From Hydrogenophaga sp. (GTDB taxonomy: Bacteria > Pseudomonadota > Gammaproteobacteria > Burkholderiales > Burkholderiaceae_C): 64,000 nt of DNA. The stretch spans positions 65,703-129,702 of the forward strand of contig NZ_WVZN01000011.1 in the NCBI RefSeq assembly GCF_011772445.1. Reading direction: 5' to 3'. Within the stretch, counting starts at the first letter, position 1. Every line of letters starts with the position of its first letter. The translations under genes were made by a program, and so were the position numbers. Shown here one piece after another: positions 26,857 through 38,703 of this stretch. The notes beneath the pieces were generated by a model that was not told the origin of the DNA, ran no database searches, and saw only the letters and a program-made list of their open reading frames with translations.

Positions 26857-28317
26857 CTAAGGGGCAAGGCCCATGCCCATCTCCTGCGCGACGCGCTGGT
26901 ACACGTCGAGGTAAGCGCGCGCGGGCGCGTCCCAGCCGAAGTCGCGCGCCATGCCCGCGCGCTGGATGGCGCGCCAGCGCCGCGGCTGCGCCCACAGCGA
27001 CAGCGCGCGCGCCACCGCGTCGTCGAACGCCTGCTGCGTCGCGCCCGCCATGACGAAGCCGCCCCCGCCCGAGAGCGCGTCGGTGACGGTATCGGCCAGC
27101 CCACCGACTGGCGTCACGACGGGCGGCGTGCCGTACGCCTGGCTGTACATCTGCGTCAGGCCGCAAGGCTCGAAGCGCGAGGGCATGAGGAAGGCGTCGG
27201 CCCCGGCCACGATCTGGTGCGCCAGGGTTTCGTCGAAGCCCAGGTGCACGTGAATGTGCGTGGGGTGGCGCGCGGCGGCCTCGCTCAGGGCCGCCTGCAG
27301 GGCCGGCTCGCCGCTGCCCAGCACCACCAGCTGGGCGCCGCCACGCACAAGGGCGTCGGCGCCAGCGGCGATCAGGTCCACGCCCTTCTGGCCGGTGAGG
27401 CGGCCCACGTGGCCGAAGAGCGGTCGATCGCGGCGAGGCGCCAGGCCGCAGGCCGCCTGCAGGGCCGTCTTGTTGACGGCCTTGGCCTCCAGCCGCCCGA
27501 TGCCGTAGCGCTCGGTGATCAGCGCGTCGGTGGCGGGGTCCCAGACCGCGGTGTCGATGCCGTTGAGGATGCCCTGCAGCCGCGGGGCCTGCGCGCGCAA
27601 CACGCCATCGAGGCCGAATCCTTCGGCTTCGGTCTGGATTTCATGCGCGTAGCGCGGGCTCACGGTGGTGATGGCGTCGGCGAACTGCAGCCCGGCCTTG
27701 AGCATGGAGCCCTGGCCCCAGAACTCCAGACCGTCGATGCCGCGGTGCGCGGGTGCCACGCCGAGCGCCTCGCAGGCCGCCAGGGGAAACAGCCCCTGGA
27801 AGGCCAGGTTGTGCACGGTGAGCACGCCGGCGGCCACCGGCGCGCCCGTGGCCTCGCGGGCCTGTCGCAGGAACAGCGGCGCCAGGCCGCAGGGCCAGTC
27901 ATTGGCGTGCACCACGTCGGCCCGCCAGCCGCAGGGCGAGGCCGTGGTGCCGAGCAGGGCCGCCACCCGCGACAGCAGGCCGAAGCGCCGCGCGTTGTCG
28001 GCGAAGTCCTGCCCGCCGGCATCCCCATAGGGCGAGCCGCCGCGCGCGTAGAGGCCGGGGCAGGACAGCAGCAGCAGCGCTGGCGAACCGGAGCGATGCA
28101 CCTGCAGCAGCTGCGCCGCGGGCCAGTCCCCTGCGGCGGGCAATGACCAGGTGGCCACGAGTTCGCCGGCCAGCCTCATGTCGCCGTAGGCCGGCATCAG
28201 CACGCGCACGTCCGCCCCCAGACGGGCCAGCGCGGGCGGCAGCGCGGCGCTCACATCGCCCAGGCCTCCCGTCTTGACGAAGGGCGCGCATTCGGGCGTG
28301 GCGAAGAGCACGTTCAT
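26857..28317 (-). CDS. glgA: Glycogen synthase (ADP-glucose)
   Basis: A 486-residue GT5 glycosyltransferase that extends alpha-1,4-glucan from ADP-glucose. Diagnostic are the N-terminal KTGGLGD (Lys15 binds ADP-glucose), HANDWPCGLAPLF, TVHNLAFQG, GHVGRLTGQKGVDLI and MPSRFEPCGLTQMYSQAYGT, the last listed as MPSRFEPCGL plus TQMYSQAYGT. Length is typical of bacterial GlgA. The start overlaps the stop of the malQ-treY fusion (ATGA). Confidence 0.95.
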   Translation of the reverse strand: MNVLFATPECAPFVKTGGLGDVSAALPPALARLGADVRVLMPAYGDMRLAGELVATWSLPAAGDWPAAQLLQVHRSGSPALLLLSCPGLYARGGSPYGDAGGQDFADNARRFGLLSRVAALLGTTASPCGWRADVVHANDWPCGLAPLFLRQAREATGAPVAAGVLTVHNLAFQGLFPLAACEALGVAPAHRGIDGLEFWGQGSMLKAGLQFADAITTVSPRYAHEIQTEAEGFGLDGVLRAQAPRLQGILNGIDTAVWDPATDALITERYGIGRLEAKAVNKTALQAACGLAPRRDRPLFGHVGRLTGQKGVDLIAAGADALVRGGAQLVVLGSGEPALQAALSEAAARHPTHIHVHLGFDETLAHQIVAGADAFLMPSRFEPCGLTQMYSQAYGTPPVVTPVGGLADTVTDALSGGGGFVMAGATQQAFDDAVARALSLWAQPRRWRAIQRAGMARDFGWDAPARAYLDVYQRVAQEMGMGLAP

Positions 28318-31300
28318 GGCGTGTCCCGCGGCACCAGTACCACGAAGGGCAGGCGCGCCGACGACGGGCCGAGGTCGCCAAGCAGCGTGTCGAGCCGCAG
28401 CGCGCCCTGCCCGTCCAATGCGGGCTCGGCACCGGTCATCCAGTCGCGCCAGGCGGCGATGCGCGAGAGCGCGGGATGCGCGCCGGCGACCACGAGCCGC
28501 GTGTCCCGCCAACCGGCGGCGGCCAGGCCGTGCAGCAGACGGGCGGCCACCACCACCACGGCCTGGCCCTCGTGCCAGCGCGCGAAGGCGATGGCGTGAT
28601 CGGCCGCCTCGCCTTCGATGACGAGCGGCAGGTAGCCGCCATCGCGCATCGGCGCGGCGAAGGCGCGGCGCAACTGCAGCAGGCGCCAGGTGATGAGTTG
28701 CTTGAGCTCGCCGCGCGGGCAGGCCGGCAGCAGGCGCGACCAGTCACCCGGCGACGGAAAGCGTCCGCCGGCGTACAGCGGTCGCAGGCGCTCGAGCGAG
28801 GCGGCCAGGTCGGCAAAGTCCACGGGGCGGCGGTTGTCGGGATCGACAAGGCTGAAGGACCAGCGCTCACAGCCCTGATAGATGTCGGGCACGCCCGGGA
28901 CCGTGAGCTTGAGCGCGAGCTGTGCCAGGCCATTGCGAAAGCCGAGCGGCGCCACCAGGGCCACGAAGCGCTCCAGCGCGGCGACGAAGGGCTCGAGCGC
29001 GAGCGCGCCGTCGATGAAGGCCGCCAGCGCGCGCTCGTAGGCCTCGTCGGGGCACAGCCAGCTCGACTGGCGCTTGGCCTCGCGCACGGCCTTGAGCATG
29101 TAGGCCTGCACGCGCTCGCGCAGGGCCTCGCGGGCGGCAGCGTCGCTGCCTTCGGCGGGCCAGACGCCCACCAGCGTCTGGTACAGCAGCCAGCGGTCGT
29201 GCGGTCCCGGCGCGGGCTCGCCCTCGTGCTCACCGAGGCAGCGTGCGCCCAGTGCGTCCAGTCGCAGCACGGCGTCTTCCCAGGGCGCCGGCACCTCCGA
29301 CAGCACGTTCAGGCGCGCCCGCACGTCCTCGGACCGTTTGCTGTCGTGCGTGGACGTGGCCAGCAGCCAATGCGGCCGGTGGCGCGCGCGCTGCACGCTG
29401 GCGTGGTGGAAGGCCGCGGGCGAGACGCCGAAGCGGCGCGGCTCGGATCCCACGTCGTTGAGCGAGGCCAGACGCACGTGTCGGTAGAAGGCCGTGTCCT
29501 CCACCGACTTGGCCATCACCGGCGCGGTGAACTGCTGCCAGCGCTCCACGAAGCGGCGGCGAAGCCCCGAGGCCGGCCCGGGTTCCCCCGCCATCAGCGC
29601 ACCCAGGAAGTCCAGCAGCCCGCTCTCGGAGGGGCCGAGCCGGCGGCTCACATCGGCCAGCGCCCACTGGATGTGTCGCCGATCGGCTTCGCTGGCGCCG
29701 TCTTCGTCGACGTAGGTGCGATAGACCGGGAACGCGCCGGCCACCTCCGCGAGCGCGGTGCGCAGGCGCTGGCGCGTGAAGTCGCAGACGCGGCGGTCGG
29801 CCTGGGCGATGCGGACCACCGTTTCGGTGAGCCAGCCCAGCTCGGCGGCGAGCGCAGAACCGATGATGTGGCGTTTGCACTCGCGAACCGTTTCCTCGTA
29901 GCCGGTGGTGTCGCCGGTGAACGCCTCGTAGGCGGCATCGAAGGCGCCCTGCGCGGCCGGATCGACGAACAGGCCATTGACCAGGCTGCTGAAGCGGTAG
30001 CCGGTGCCGCCGTGAACGGGCCAGTCGTCGGGCAGGGGCTCGTGCTCGGCAAGGATTTTTTCGACCACCAGGTAGAGCGCGCGCGGCGGGTTGCCGGCCG
30101 CGCGCGCCAGGGCCGCGTGGCGCTGCTGAAGGCGGCGGAAGTACTCGCCGGGGCGGCTCAGGCCATCGGGGTGGTCCACCCGCAGGCCGGTGATGCGGCC
30201 CTCGGCCAGCCAGCGCAGCACGCGCTGGTGCATGGCCTCGAAGACGGCAGGGTCCTCCATGCGCACCGCCGCGAGCTCGTTGATGTCGAAGAAGCGGCGG
30301 TAGTTGATCTCGTCGGCCGCCACGCGCCAGTCGGCCAGGCGAAAGGCCTGGGCGCGCAACAAGGCATCCAGCGCGTCGACGCTCGCGGGCTCACCGGGGC
30401 GACCCTGCAGCCGGCGCAGCGCGGCGCCGATCCACTCGCGCAGCCAGGCCTGTTCGCGCGCGAGTTCCGCCAGGCGCTGTCGGTGCAGGGCGGCGTCGCG
30501 GCGGCGCGTCTCGCGCAAGGCCTCGTCGCGCGTGTCGCGCGGCGGCAGGCGGCCGAAGGCGTCGAGCAGCGACTGCACCTCGGCCAGTGCCGAGCCTGCC
30601 GCCGGTGCCGGCACGGCGGCCAGGATCTGCGGATAAGCGCGCGGGTCCAGCGGCAGCCGGTGTTCCCAATAGACCGCTTCGAAGCGGCCCTCGGCTTCAT
30701 CGAAATGCAGCACGATCTCGCCGGCCTCCAGCACGCGGCCGTAGTGATCGCCCAGCACCGGCAGCAACACGCGCCCGCGCAGCTCGGGCGCGGCCGGCTC
30801 CCATTCGATGTCGAAGGTGGCTGCGTGCAGCGAGGCCTGGCCGTGCTCCAGCACGTCTTGCCACCAGGGGTTGTCGGCGCCCAGCACGCCCATGTGGTTG
30901 GGCACGATGTCGAGCACCTGGCCCATGCCATGTGCGGCCAGGGCCTCGCACAGGGCCGCGTGCTCCTCGTCGGTGCCGACCTCGGGGTTGAGCCGCGTGG
31001 GGTCGACGACGTCGTAGCCGTGGGTGCTGCCGGCGCGGGCCTTCAGGTAGGGCGAGCTGTAGAGGTGGCTCACGCCCAGCGCCGCCAGGTAGGGCACGGC
31101 CGCGCGCGCCTGCACGAAGGTGCTCTGTGCGTTGAACTGCAAGCGGTAGGTGGCCAGCGGGATGTCGGCGCTCTCCAGCGGCGGGGGTTCGCCGGCCGCG
31201 TCGGCGAGCGAGCCTTTGCCGCGCTCGGCCCGCATGGCCGCCGCGCTGGCGGCGAAACCCGGCAGCGCCGCCATGGCGGACAGCGGCACCGGCAGGCGCA

Positions 31301-33230
31301 GGCGCCAGTTGGGGTGGACCGCCTCGGTGGTGCCGGGCACATTGACCTGCCGGCACTGGCCGCAGGCATCCTCCAGTTGCACCGCCGCCAGCCAGCACGG
31401 CGTGCGTGCCAGGTAGGCGTGCACGGCAGCGCTCAGGCGGTGATCGACCTCGGGCAGCGAGGTCGGGTGCACGCTCAGGCCGTCGGGCAGCAGGCCCTCG
31501 GCGTCGAGCGCCAGCAGCAGACGCGCGCGGTCCTGCGCGCGTGCGAGCACCGCCTGCGCGTGTCCGTCCTCGCCCGGCAGCAGCCCCAGGCGGGCCTGGG
31601 TCTCGATGTCATCGCCGGTCCAGAAGCCGGCCAGCGTGGGCAGGTCGTGGGTGCTGAGCACGGCCAGGGCCTGCGGCTCCCATTCGCGCGGCGCGCGAAA
31701 GCGGCCGTCCTCGTCGCGTTCGAACAGCAGCGTGCGGTACGACAGCAGGCCCCGCGCGCGCATGGCCTCGCGCATCTCCGGTGCGACGTTGCCCAGGTCC
31801 TCGCCGATCACCAGGCAGCGCTGGCGGTGGCTCTCCACCGCGAGGATGGCGAGCAGCGCGTGCAGCGGGTAGCGCACGTAGGTGCCGCCTTCGGGCGAGA
31901 TCCAGAACAGGCGCATGAGTCCCATCACGTGGTCCATGCGCAGCGCGCCAGCGTGGCGCATCACGGCGCGCATGAGCCCGATGAAGGGCGCGAAGCGGGC
32001 GGCCTGCAGCGCCAAGGGGTTCACCGGCGGCAGACCCCAGTCCTGCCCGATGGCGTTGAGCGGGTCGGGCGGCGCGCCCACGCGCAGTCCGGTCGCGAAC
32101 AGATCGCGCCCGACCCAGGTTTCCGAGCCGCCGTCGTTGGCGCCCACCGCCAGGTCGCAATACAGGCCCAGCGGCATCGCGCGGCGGGCGTGGCGCTGGG
32201 CCTGCGCGAGTTGCTCGTGCGCGAGCCATTGCAGCCAGAAGCGGTAGGCCACCTCGTCGGCGTGTCGCTGCGCGAACGCCCGCGCCTCGGGACCGTCGTG
32301 CCGCTGCAAAGCCTCAGGCCAGACCGGCCAGCCCCAGACCGAGGGGTCGCCGGCGTGCAACTGGCACTGGATGGCCTCCCACAAGGCATGCCAGCCGAGC
32401 GTGCCCTCGCGCTCGCGACGGAAGTCATCGAAAGCGCGCTGGCGCGGGCCGCGCCCATCGGCACGGAATTGCGCCCACAGCAGCCGCAACACCTCATGCT
32501 TGGCCGCGGCGACCGCCGCGTAGCGCACCTGCGGCGATTCGCGCAGCGACCGCAGGCGCTGCTGGAACGCCGCGCCGGCGACCAGGGCCTGCGCGGCAGC
32601 GCAGCGCGCGAACTCGGGCACGCCCGGTACGTCGATGAACAGCGGGTTCAAGGCCAGGCGGCTCGAGGGGCTGTAGGGCGTGGCCTGCTCGGGGGCATGC
32701 GGAAACAGCGCGTGCAGTGGGCTCAGGCCGACGAAGGCCGCGCCTTGCGCCGCCGCCAGTTCGACCAGCTCGCGCAGGTCACCGAAGTCGCCGATGCCCC
32801 AGTTGTCGTCCGAGCGCAGCGCATAGAGCTGGGCGCTGAAGCCCCACCAGCGTTCGCCCGCGCGCAGTCCCGCGGGCGCCCAGCAGCGCGGCGGCGCCAC
32901 GACGACGAAGGCCTCGCCGCCAGGCGACTCGAGGCGGTAGTAGCCGGGGTCGAGGCCTTCGGGCAGTGCCGCCTGCGGGCCCTCGCCCGAAGCCAGCACG
33001 CGCCCTGCCCCCTCGGCCTCGCGCAGGGCCCACGGCCCGCCGACCGCGAGCGCGGCGGCCTCGCCCGCCGTGAGCACCTCGGTGCGCACGGGGGGGGCCG
33101 GGGCCTCGCCCATGGCCGCCAGGGCCCGCTCCAGCACACCGGGCGGCACCTGCACGGTCTCGCCCCAGAAGCTCGTGTAGTCGGTGGCGACGCCGGCGTC
33201 GCGCGCGCGTTCGTGCAGCGGGCGGTTCAT
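28314..33230 (-). CDS. Fused 4-alpha-glucanotransferase (MalQ) and maltooligosyltrehalose synthase (TreY)
   Basis: A single 1638-residue frame with two enzymes. Residues 1 to about 675 are a GH77 amylomaltase: nucleophile Asp433 in LRMDHVMGLMRLFW, acid VIGEDLGNVAPEM and STHDLPTLAGFW. Residues about 690-1638 are a GH13 TreY: TYRLQFNAQSTF, SSPYLKARAGSTHGYDVVDP, IVPNHMG, GLRVDHPDGLSRP, VEKILAEHEPLP and TSTHDSKRSEDVRAR. A short linker (ERGKGSLADAAGEPPPLES) joins them. MalQ lengthens or shuffles maltodextrins; TreY converts their reducing end to a trehalose unit. The start at 33230 (MNRPLHERARDAG) is preferred; the frame stays open upstream through the treZ region. No stop or frameshift occurs at the junction. 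Confidence 0.92.
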   Translation of the reverse strand: MNRPLHERARDAGVATDYTSFWGETVQVPPGVLERALAAMGEAPAPPVRTEVLTAGEAAALAVGGPWALREAEGAGRVLASGEGPQAALPEGLDPGYYRLESPGGEAFVVVAPPRCWAPAGLRAGERWWGFSAQLYALRSDDNWGIGDFGDLRELVELAAAQGAAFVGLSPLHALFPHAPEQATPYSPSSRLALNPLFIDVPGVPEFARCAAAQALVAGAAFQQRLRSLRESPQVRYAAVAAAKHEVLRLLWAQFRADGRGPRQRAFDDFRREREGTLGWHALWEAIQCQLHAGDPSVWGWPVWPEALQRHDGPEARAFAQRHADEVAYRFWLQWLAHEQLAQAQRHARRAMPLGLYCDLAVGANDGGSETWVGRDLFATGLRVGAPPDPLNAIGQDWGLPPVNPLALQAARFAPFIGLMRAVMRHAGALRMDHVMGLMRLFWISPEGGTYVRYPLHALLAILAVESHRQRCLVIGEDLGNVAPEMREAMRARGLLSYRTLLFERDEDGRFRAPREWEPQALAVLSTHDLPTLAGFWTGDDIETQARLGLLPGEDGHAQAVLARAQDRARLLLALDAEGLLPDGLSVHPTSLPEVDHRLSAAVHAYLARTPCWLAAVQLEDACGQCRQVNVPGTTEAVHPNWRLRLPVPLSAMAALPGFAASAAAMRAERGKGSLADAAGEPPPLESADIPLATYRLQFNAQSTFVQARAAVPYLAALGVSHLYSSPYLKARAGSTHGYDVVDPTRLNPEVGTDEEHAALCEALAAHGMGQVLDIVPNHMGVLGADNPWWQDVLEHGQASLHAATFDIEWEPAAPELRGRVLLPVLGDHYGRVLEAGEIVLHFDEAEGRFEAVYWEHRLPLDPRAYPQILAAVPAPAAGSALAEVQSLLDAFGRLPPRDTRDEALRETRRRDAALHRQRLAELAREQAWLREWIGAALRRLQGRPGEPASVDALDALLRAQAFRLADWRVAADEINYRRFFDINELAAVRMEDPAVFEAMHQRVLRWLAEGRITGLRVDHPDGLSRPGEYFRRLQQRHAALARAAGNPPRALYLVVEKILAEHEPLPDDWPVHGGTGYRFSSLVNGLFVDPAAQGAFDAAYEAFTGDTTGYEETVRECKRHIIGSALAAELGWLTETVVRIAQADRRVCDFTRQRLRTALAEVAGAFPVYRTYVDEDGASEADRRHIQWALADVSRRLGPSESGLLDFLGALMAGEPGPASGLRRRFVERWQQFTAPVMAKSVEDTAFYRHVRLASLNDVGSEPRRFGVSPAAFHHASVQRARHRPHWLLATSTHDSKRSEDVRARLNVLSEVPAPWEDAVLRLDALGARCLGEHEGEPAPGPHDRWLLYQTLVGVWPAEGSDAAAREALRERVQAYMLKAVREAKRQSSWLCPDEAYERALAAFIDGALALEPFVAALERFVALVAPLGFRNGLAQLALKLTVPGVPDIYQGCERWSFSLVDPDNRRPVDFADLAASLERLRPLYAGGRFPSPGDWSRLLPACPRGELKQLITWRLLQLRRAFAAPMRDGGYLPLVIEGEAADHAIAFARWHEGQAVVVVAARLLHGLAAAGWRDTRLVVAGAHPALSRIAAWRDWMTGAEPALDGQGALRLDTLLGDLGPSSARLPFVVLVPRDTP

Positions 33231-33280
33231 GGCGCGGTCCGCCACTGAAGCGGCGGCAGCACGACGAAGCGGCCGGTGGT

Positions 33281-33303
33281 GCTCACTGGACCACCTTCCG
33301 TGC
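33281..33303. repeat. 23-bp boundary repeat, copy 1
   Basis: GCTCACTGGAC followed by CACCTTCCGTGC, identical at 21 of 23 positions to 37311-37333. On the minus strand this copy encodes the treZ C-terminus (ARKVVQ) and its stop. It may be a dispersed gene-end element. Confidence 0.6.
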
Positions 33304-35123
33304 GGGCTCCCTGAGGCGCCAGCGCGCCGCCCACGCGGGCCAGGCGTCGCCTGCGTGGGCGGGGTCGGGCCAGGCGTGATCGAACACCGGCTGCCAGGCG
33401 CCGTCCGGCGCGGGCACCGGGTCCTCGACCGGCGCCGCGCCGAGGTTGATGTCGAGAACCAGCTCGGCACCATCGGTGTAGCGCCAGCGCAGGCGCAGGC
33501 CGCTGGCGCCCACGCGTCGCGCGCTGTGCAGGCCCGACGCGAGTTGCGGCTGGCGCGGCACGATCCAGCGCCGCCGCGCCGCCAGTGCCGACTGCAGCAG
33601 CCGCTCGCGCGCGGCGCCGGCCCGGCGTGCGGCCGCGTCCCAGGCCAGGCGGCTGCGCTCGAAGCTGTCGACCGCGCAGGGGTCGGGCAATGGGTGGCCA
33701 GGCGACTCGGCGTGGCCGAACTCGCGCCGCCGGCCGGCGCGCACGGCCTCGCGCAGCTCGCCGTCCCAGTCGGCGAAGTAGAGGAAGGGCCGCGGCGTCG
33801 CGAGTTCATCGCCCTGGAACAGCAGCGGCGTGGCCGGCGTCAGCACGCTCAGCAGCAGGGCCAGCTCCAGGGCCGGCGGCGCCACCAGGTGGTCCAGCCG
33901 CTCGCCGAAGGCGCGATTGCCGATCTGGTCGTGGTTGTGCATGGCGTTGACCATGGCTGGCAGGGGTTGCGGTGGGGCCGGCAGGCAGGCCACGCGGCGC
34001 CCGCCCTCGCGCCGCGCCGACTCCTTGAAGACGAATCCGTGCGTGAGCGCGCGCGAGAGCAGGTCCAGCGGCTGGGCCGCGTAGTCGCCGTAGTAGCCGT
34101 GCGTCTCCCCGGTCAGCAGCACGTGCAGCGCGTGGTGGAAGTCGTCGTTCCACTGGGCGTCGAAGCGGCCCGGGCGCGGCGCGTCGGCGATGCGGTGCCG
34201 CTCGTTCTTTTCGTTCTCCAGCACCAGGTGCACGTGGCGCCCCGCCGTGGCCTCGCGCACCTGGGCCGAGAGGTCCTGCAGGATGTCGGGAGAGGAGGCG
34301 TCGGCGATGGCGTGCACCGCGTCCAGGCGCAGGCCGTCGAAGCGGAACTCCTGCAGCCAGTAGAGCGCGTTGTGAATGAAGAAGCGCCGCACGTTCGCGC
34401 TGTCGGGACCGTCGAAGTTCAGGGCCGCTCCCCAGGGGCTCTGGTGCGTGGACGAAAAGAAGGCCGGCGCGTACTGGCCGAGAAAGTTGCCCTGCGGGCC
34501 GAAGTGGTTGTAGACCACGTCGAGCAGCACCATGAGGCCGTGGCGGTGCGCGGCCTGCACCAGCGCCTTGAGCTGATCGGGCGTGCCGTAGGCCGCGTGT
34601 GGCGCGTAGGGCAGCACGCCGTCGTAGCCCCAGCCGAAGCGCCCGCCGAAAGCGGCCACGGGCATCAGCTCCACGGCGGTGACGCCGAGCGCGGCCAGGC
34701 GCTCGAACTGGGCGGCCGCCGCCTCGAAGGTTCCTTCGGGCGTGAAGCTGCCCACGTGCAGTTCATAGAGCACCGCCTCGTGCCAGGGCCGGCCGGTCCA
34801 GCCTTCGTCCCAGTCGAAGGCCGAGGGGTCGGCGACCACGCTGGGGCCCAAGGGCCCCTGCGGGTTCCAGCGCGAGGCCGGGTCGGGCACGCACAGTCCG
34901 CCATCCATCTCCCACTGATAGGCGGTTCCGGGGCCGGCGCGCGCCACCCGGCAGTGCCAGAAGCCCTCGCCACTGCCGTCGGCGCGGGCTCGCTGCCGGT
35001 GCGTGGCACCGTCGGCGTCCCACCAGATCAGCGAGGGCGCGGACGCCGCTGGCGCCCACAGCCGGAAGTCGACGCCGCCGCGCGCCCGGGGCAAGGCACC
35101 GAAGGGCATCGTGTGGACATGCT

Positions 35124-35127
<4 letters not shown>
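33283..35127 (-). CDS. treZ: Maltooligosyltrehalose trehalohydrolase
   Basis: A 614-residue GH13 enzyme that cleaves trehalose from maltooligosyltrehalose made by TreY. An N-terminal CBM48-like domain (VDFRLWAPAASAPSLIWW) is followed by the catalytic barrel: VLYELHVGSFTPEGTFEAA, GVTAVELMPVAAFGG, nucleophile in FRFDGLRLDAVHAI, acid in VHLVLENEKNER and HNHDQIGNRAFGERL. The start overlaps the glgX stop as ATGA. It is 52 bases upstream of the malQ-treY fusion, placing TreY and TreZ in one transcript. Confidence 0.94.
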
Positions 35128-37280
<2,153 letters not shown>

Positions 37281-37310
37281 GGCAAGACCTCCACAAAACC
37301 CGTTGCGGCG

Positions 37311-37333
37311 CTCACTGGACTACCCTCCGTGCT
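37311..37333. repeat. 23-bp boundary repeat, copy 2
   Basis: GCTCACTGGAC followed by TACCCTCCGTGC, differing from 33281-33303 at two positions. It lies in the glgC-glgX spacer. Read on the minus strand it again ends in VVQ-stop, like the end of treZ, as if a gene end had been copied. Confidence 0.6.
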
Positions 37334-37376
37334 GCGCACTGCGGGGCTGAGCGCCTTGGGAGCGGCCCGGCGGCGC

Positions 37377-38672
37377 TCATGCCATCGCTTCCTGCCGCTC
37401 GCCCGTGAGGCGCTCGACCGCGGTGGCGGTCGGGTCGGCGCCTGCGGCGTGGGTGCCGCGCGGGGGGAAGAAGCGCGCGGGCACCACGACAATGCCGCTG
37501 TCGGTGACGGGAAAGCGCAGGCGGTCGGCGGCCAGGTCCACGCCGATGCGCTCGCCGGGCGGGATGTCGTTGTCCTGGTCGATGATGGCGCGGCGGATGT
37601 GGGCACCCTGCCCCACCCGCGAACGCTCCATCACGATGCAGTGCTCCATGCGCGCGTCGCGCTCCACCAGCACCGAGCGGCGCAGCATCGCGTGGTCGAG
37701 CTGCGCGCCGTCCACGATGCTGCCCGATCCGACGATGGAGCGGCGGATGACGCCGTTCTCGATCTGCGCGGACTCGGCCTGGTCGGGGCTCGCGTAGATG
37801 GGCCATTGGCGGTTGGTCATGCGGAACTTCGGCGCCGCGCCCAGCGTGTCGAAATGCGCCTCGAAGTAGGCGTCGATGGTGCCGACGTCGCGCCAGTAGC
37901 CGCGCTCCTCGTACGCCTCGATGCCCGGGATGGTGTTGGTGCCGAAGTCATAGGCGAACAGGCGGTGGCTCTCGAGCATGGCCGGCAGGATGTGCTTGCC
38001 GAAATCGCTCTGGCCGGTGTCGTGCGCGCGCCGCAGGGCCTCGAGCAGGACGTCGGCGTCGAACAGGTAGTTGCCCATGGAGGCCAGGGCGTGCGTTTCG
38101 CTGCCGGGCATGGGCCGCGTCTGCGCGGGCTTCTCGACGAAGCCCGTGATGCGCTGGTCGGCACCGGTCTCGACGATGCCGAACTGGTTGCACTGCGACA
38201 GCGGCACCGGCAGGGTGGCCACGCTCACCTGAGCGCGCCGCTCGGTGTGGAAGTCGATCATCTGGCGCACGTCCATGCGGTAGATGTGGTCGGCGCCGAA
38301 CACGGCCACGATGTCGGGACGGAAGGTCTCGATGAGGTGGATGTTCTGGTAGACCGAGTCGGCCGTGCCCTGGAACCACTCGGGGCCGTTGCGCATCTGG
38401 GGCGGCACCACGGTGATGAAGTGGTTGGGGATGAAGCGCGCCATCGCCCACGACTGGCGGATGTGTTCGATGAGGGACTGCGACTTGTACTGAACCAGCA
38501 GGTACACCGAGTAGATCTCGGAGTTGATGAGGTTGGAGAGAACGAAATCGACGATGCGGTGCTTGCCGTTGAAGGGGACGGCGGGCTTGCACCGTTCGGC
38601 GGTGAGCGGGTGAAGGCGCGATCCCTCTCCCCCCGCCATGACGAAAGCCAGGACGTTGTTGCTGCGTGACAT
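37377..38672 (-). CDS. glgC: Glucose-1-phosphate adenylyltransferase
   Basis: A 431-residue ADP-glucose pyrophosphorylase, the committed step of glycogen synthesis. Motifs: [20 protein letters not shown] (nucleotide-binding), [53 protein letters not shown], and a C-terminal left-handed beta-helix ([20 protein letters not shown]). Start taken at 38672 ([14 protein letters not shown]); an upstream in-frame ATG at 38732 gives a basic extension not seen in the family. It is 31 bases after glgB and 96 bases before glgX. Confidence 0.95.
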   Translation of the reverse strand: MSRSNNVLAFVMAGGEGSRLHPLTAERCKPAVPFNGKHRIVDFVLSNLINSEIYSVYLLVQYKSQSLIEHIRQSWAMARFIPNHFITVVPPQMRNGPEWFQGTADSVYQNIHLIETFRPDIVAVFGADHIYRMDVRQMIDFHTERRAQVSVATLPVPLSQCNQFGIVETGADQRITGFVEKPAQTRPMPGSETHALASMGNYLFDADVLLEALRRAHDTGQSDFGKHILPAMLESHRLFAYDFGTNTIPGIEAYEERGYWRDVGTIDAYFEAHFDTLGAAPKFRMTNRQWPIYASPDQAESAQIENGVIRRSIVGSGSIVDGAQLDHAMLRRSVLVERDARMEHCIVMERSRVGQGAHIRRAIIDQDNDIPPGERIGVDLAADRLRFPVTDSGIVVVPARFFPPRGTHAAGADPTATAVERLTGERQEAMA

Positions 38673-38703
38673 GGAGAGCTCCCGCGCGGTGCGCGAATGG
38701 GGT

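Noticed and set aside
28476..33248. A 1590-codon open frame on the plus strand opposite malQ-treY
   Set aside because: It is antisense to a gene with clear catalytic motifs, has His/Gln/Arg/Ala-rich composition typical of high-GC shadow frames and no recognisable domain.
33231..33809. N-terminal extension of the malQ-treY frame
   Set aside because: It lies inside treZ in another frame and encodes Arg/Ser/Pro-rich shadow sequence; the ATG at 33230 begins a normal MalQ.
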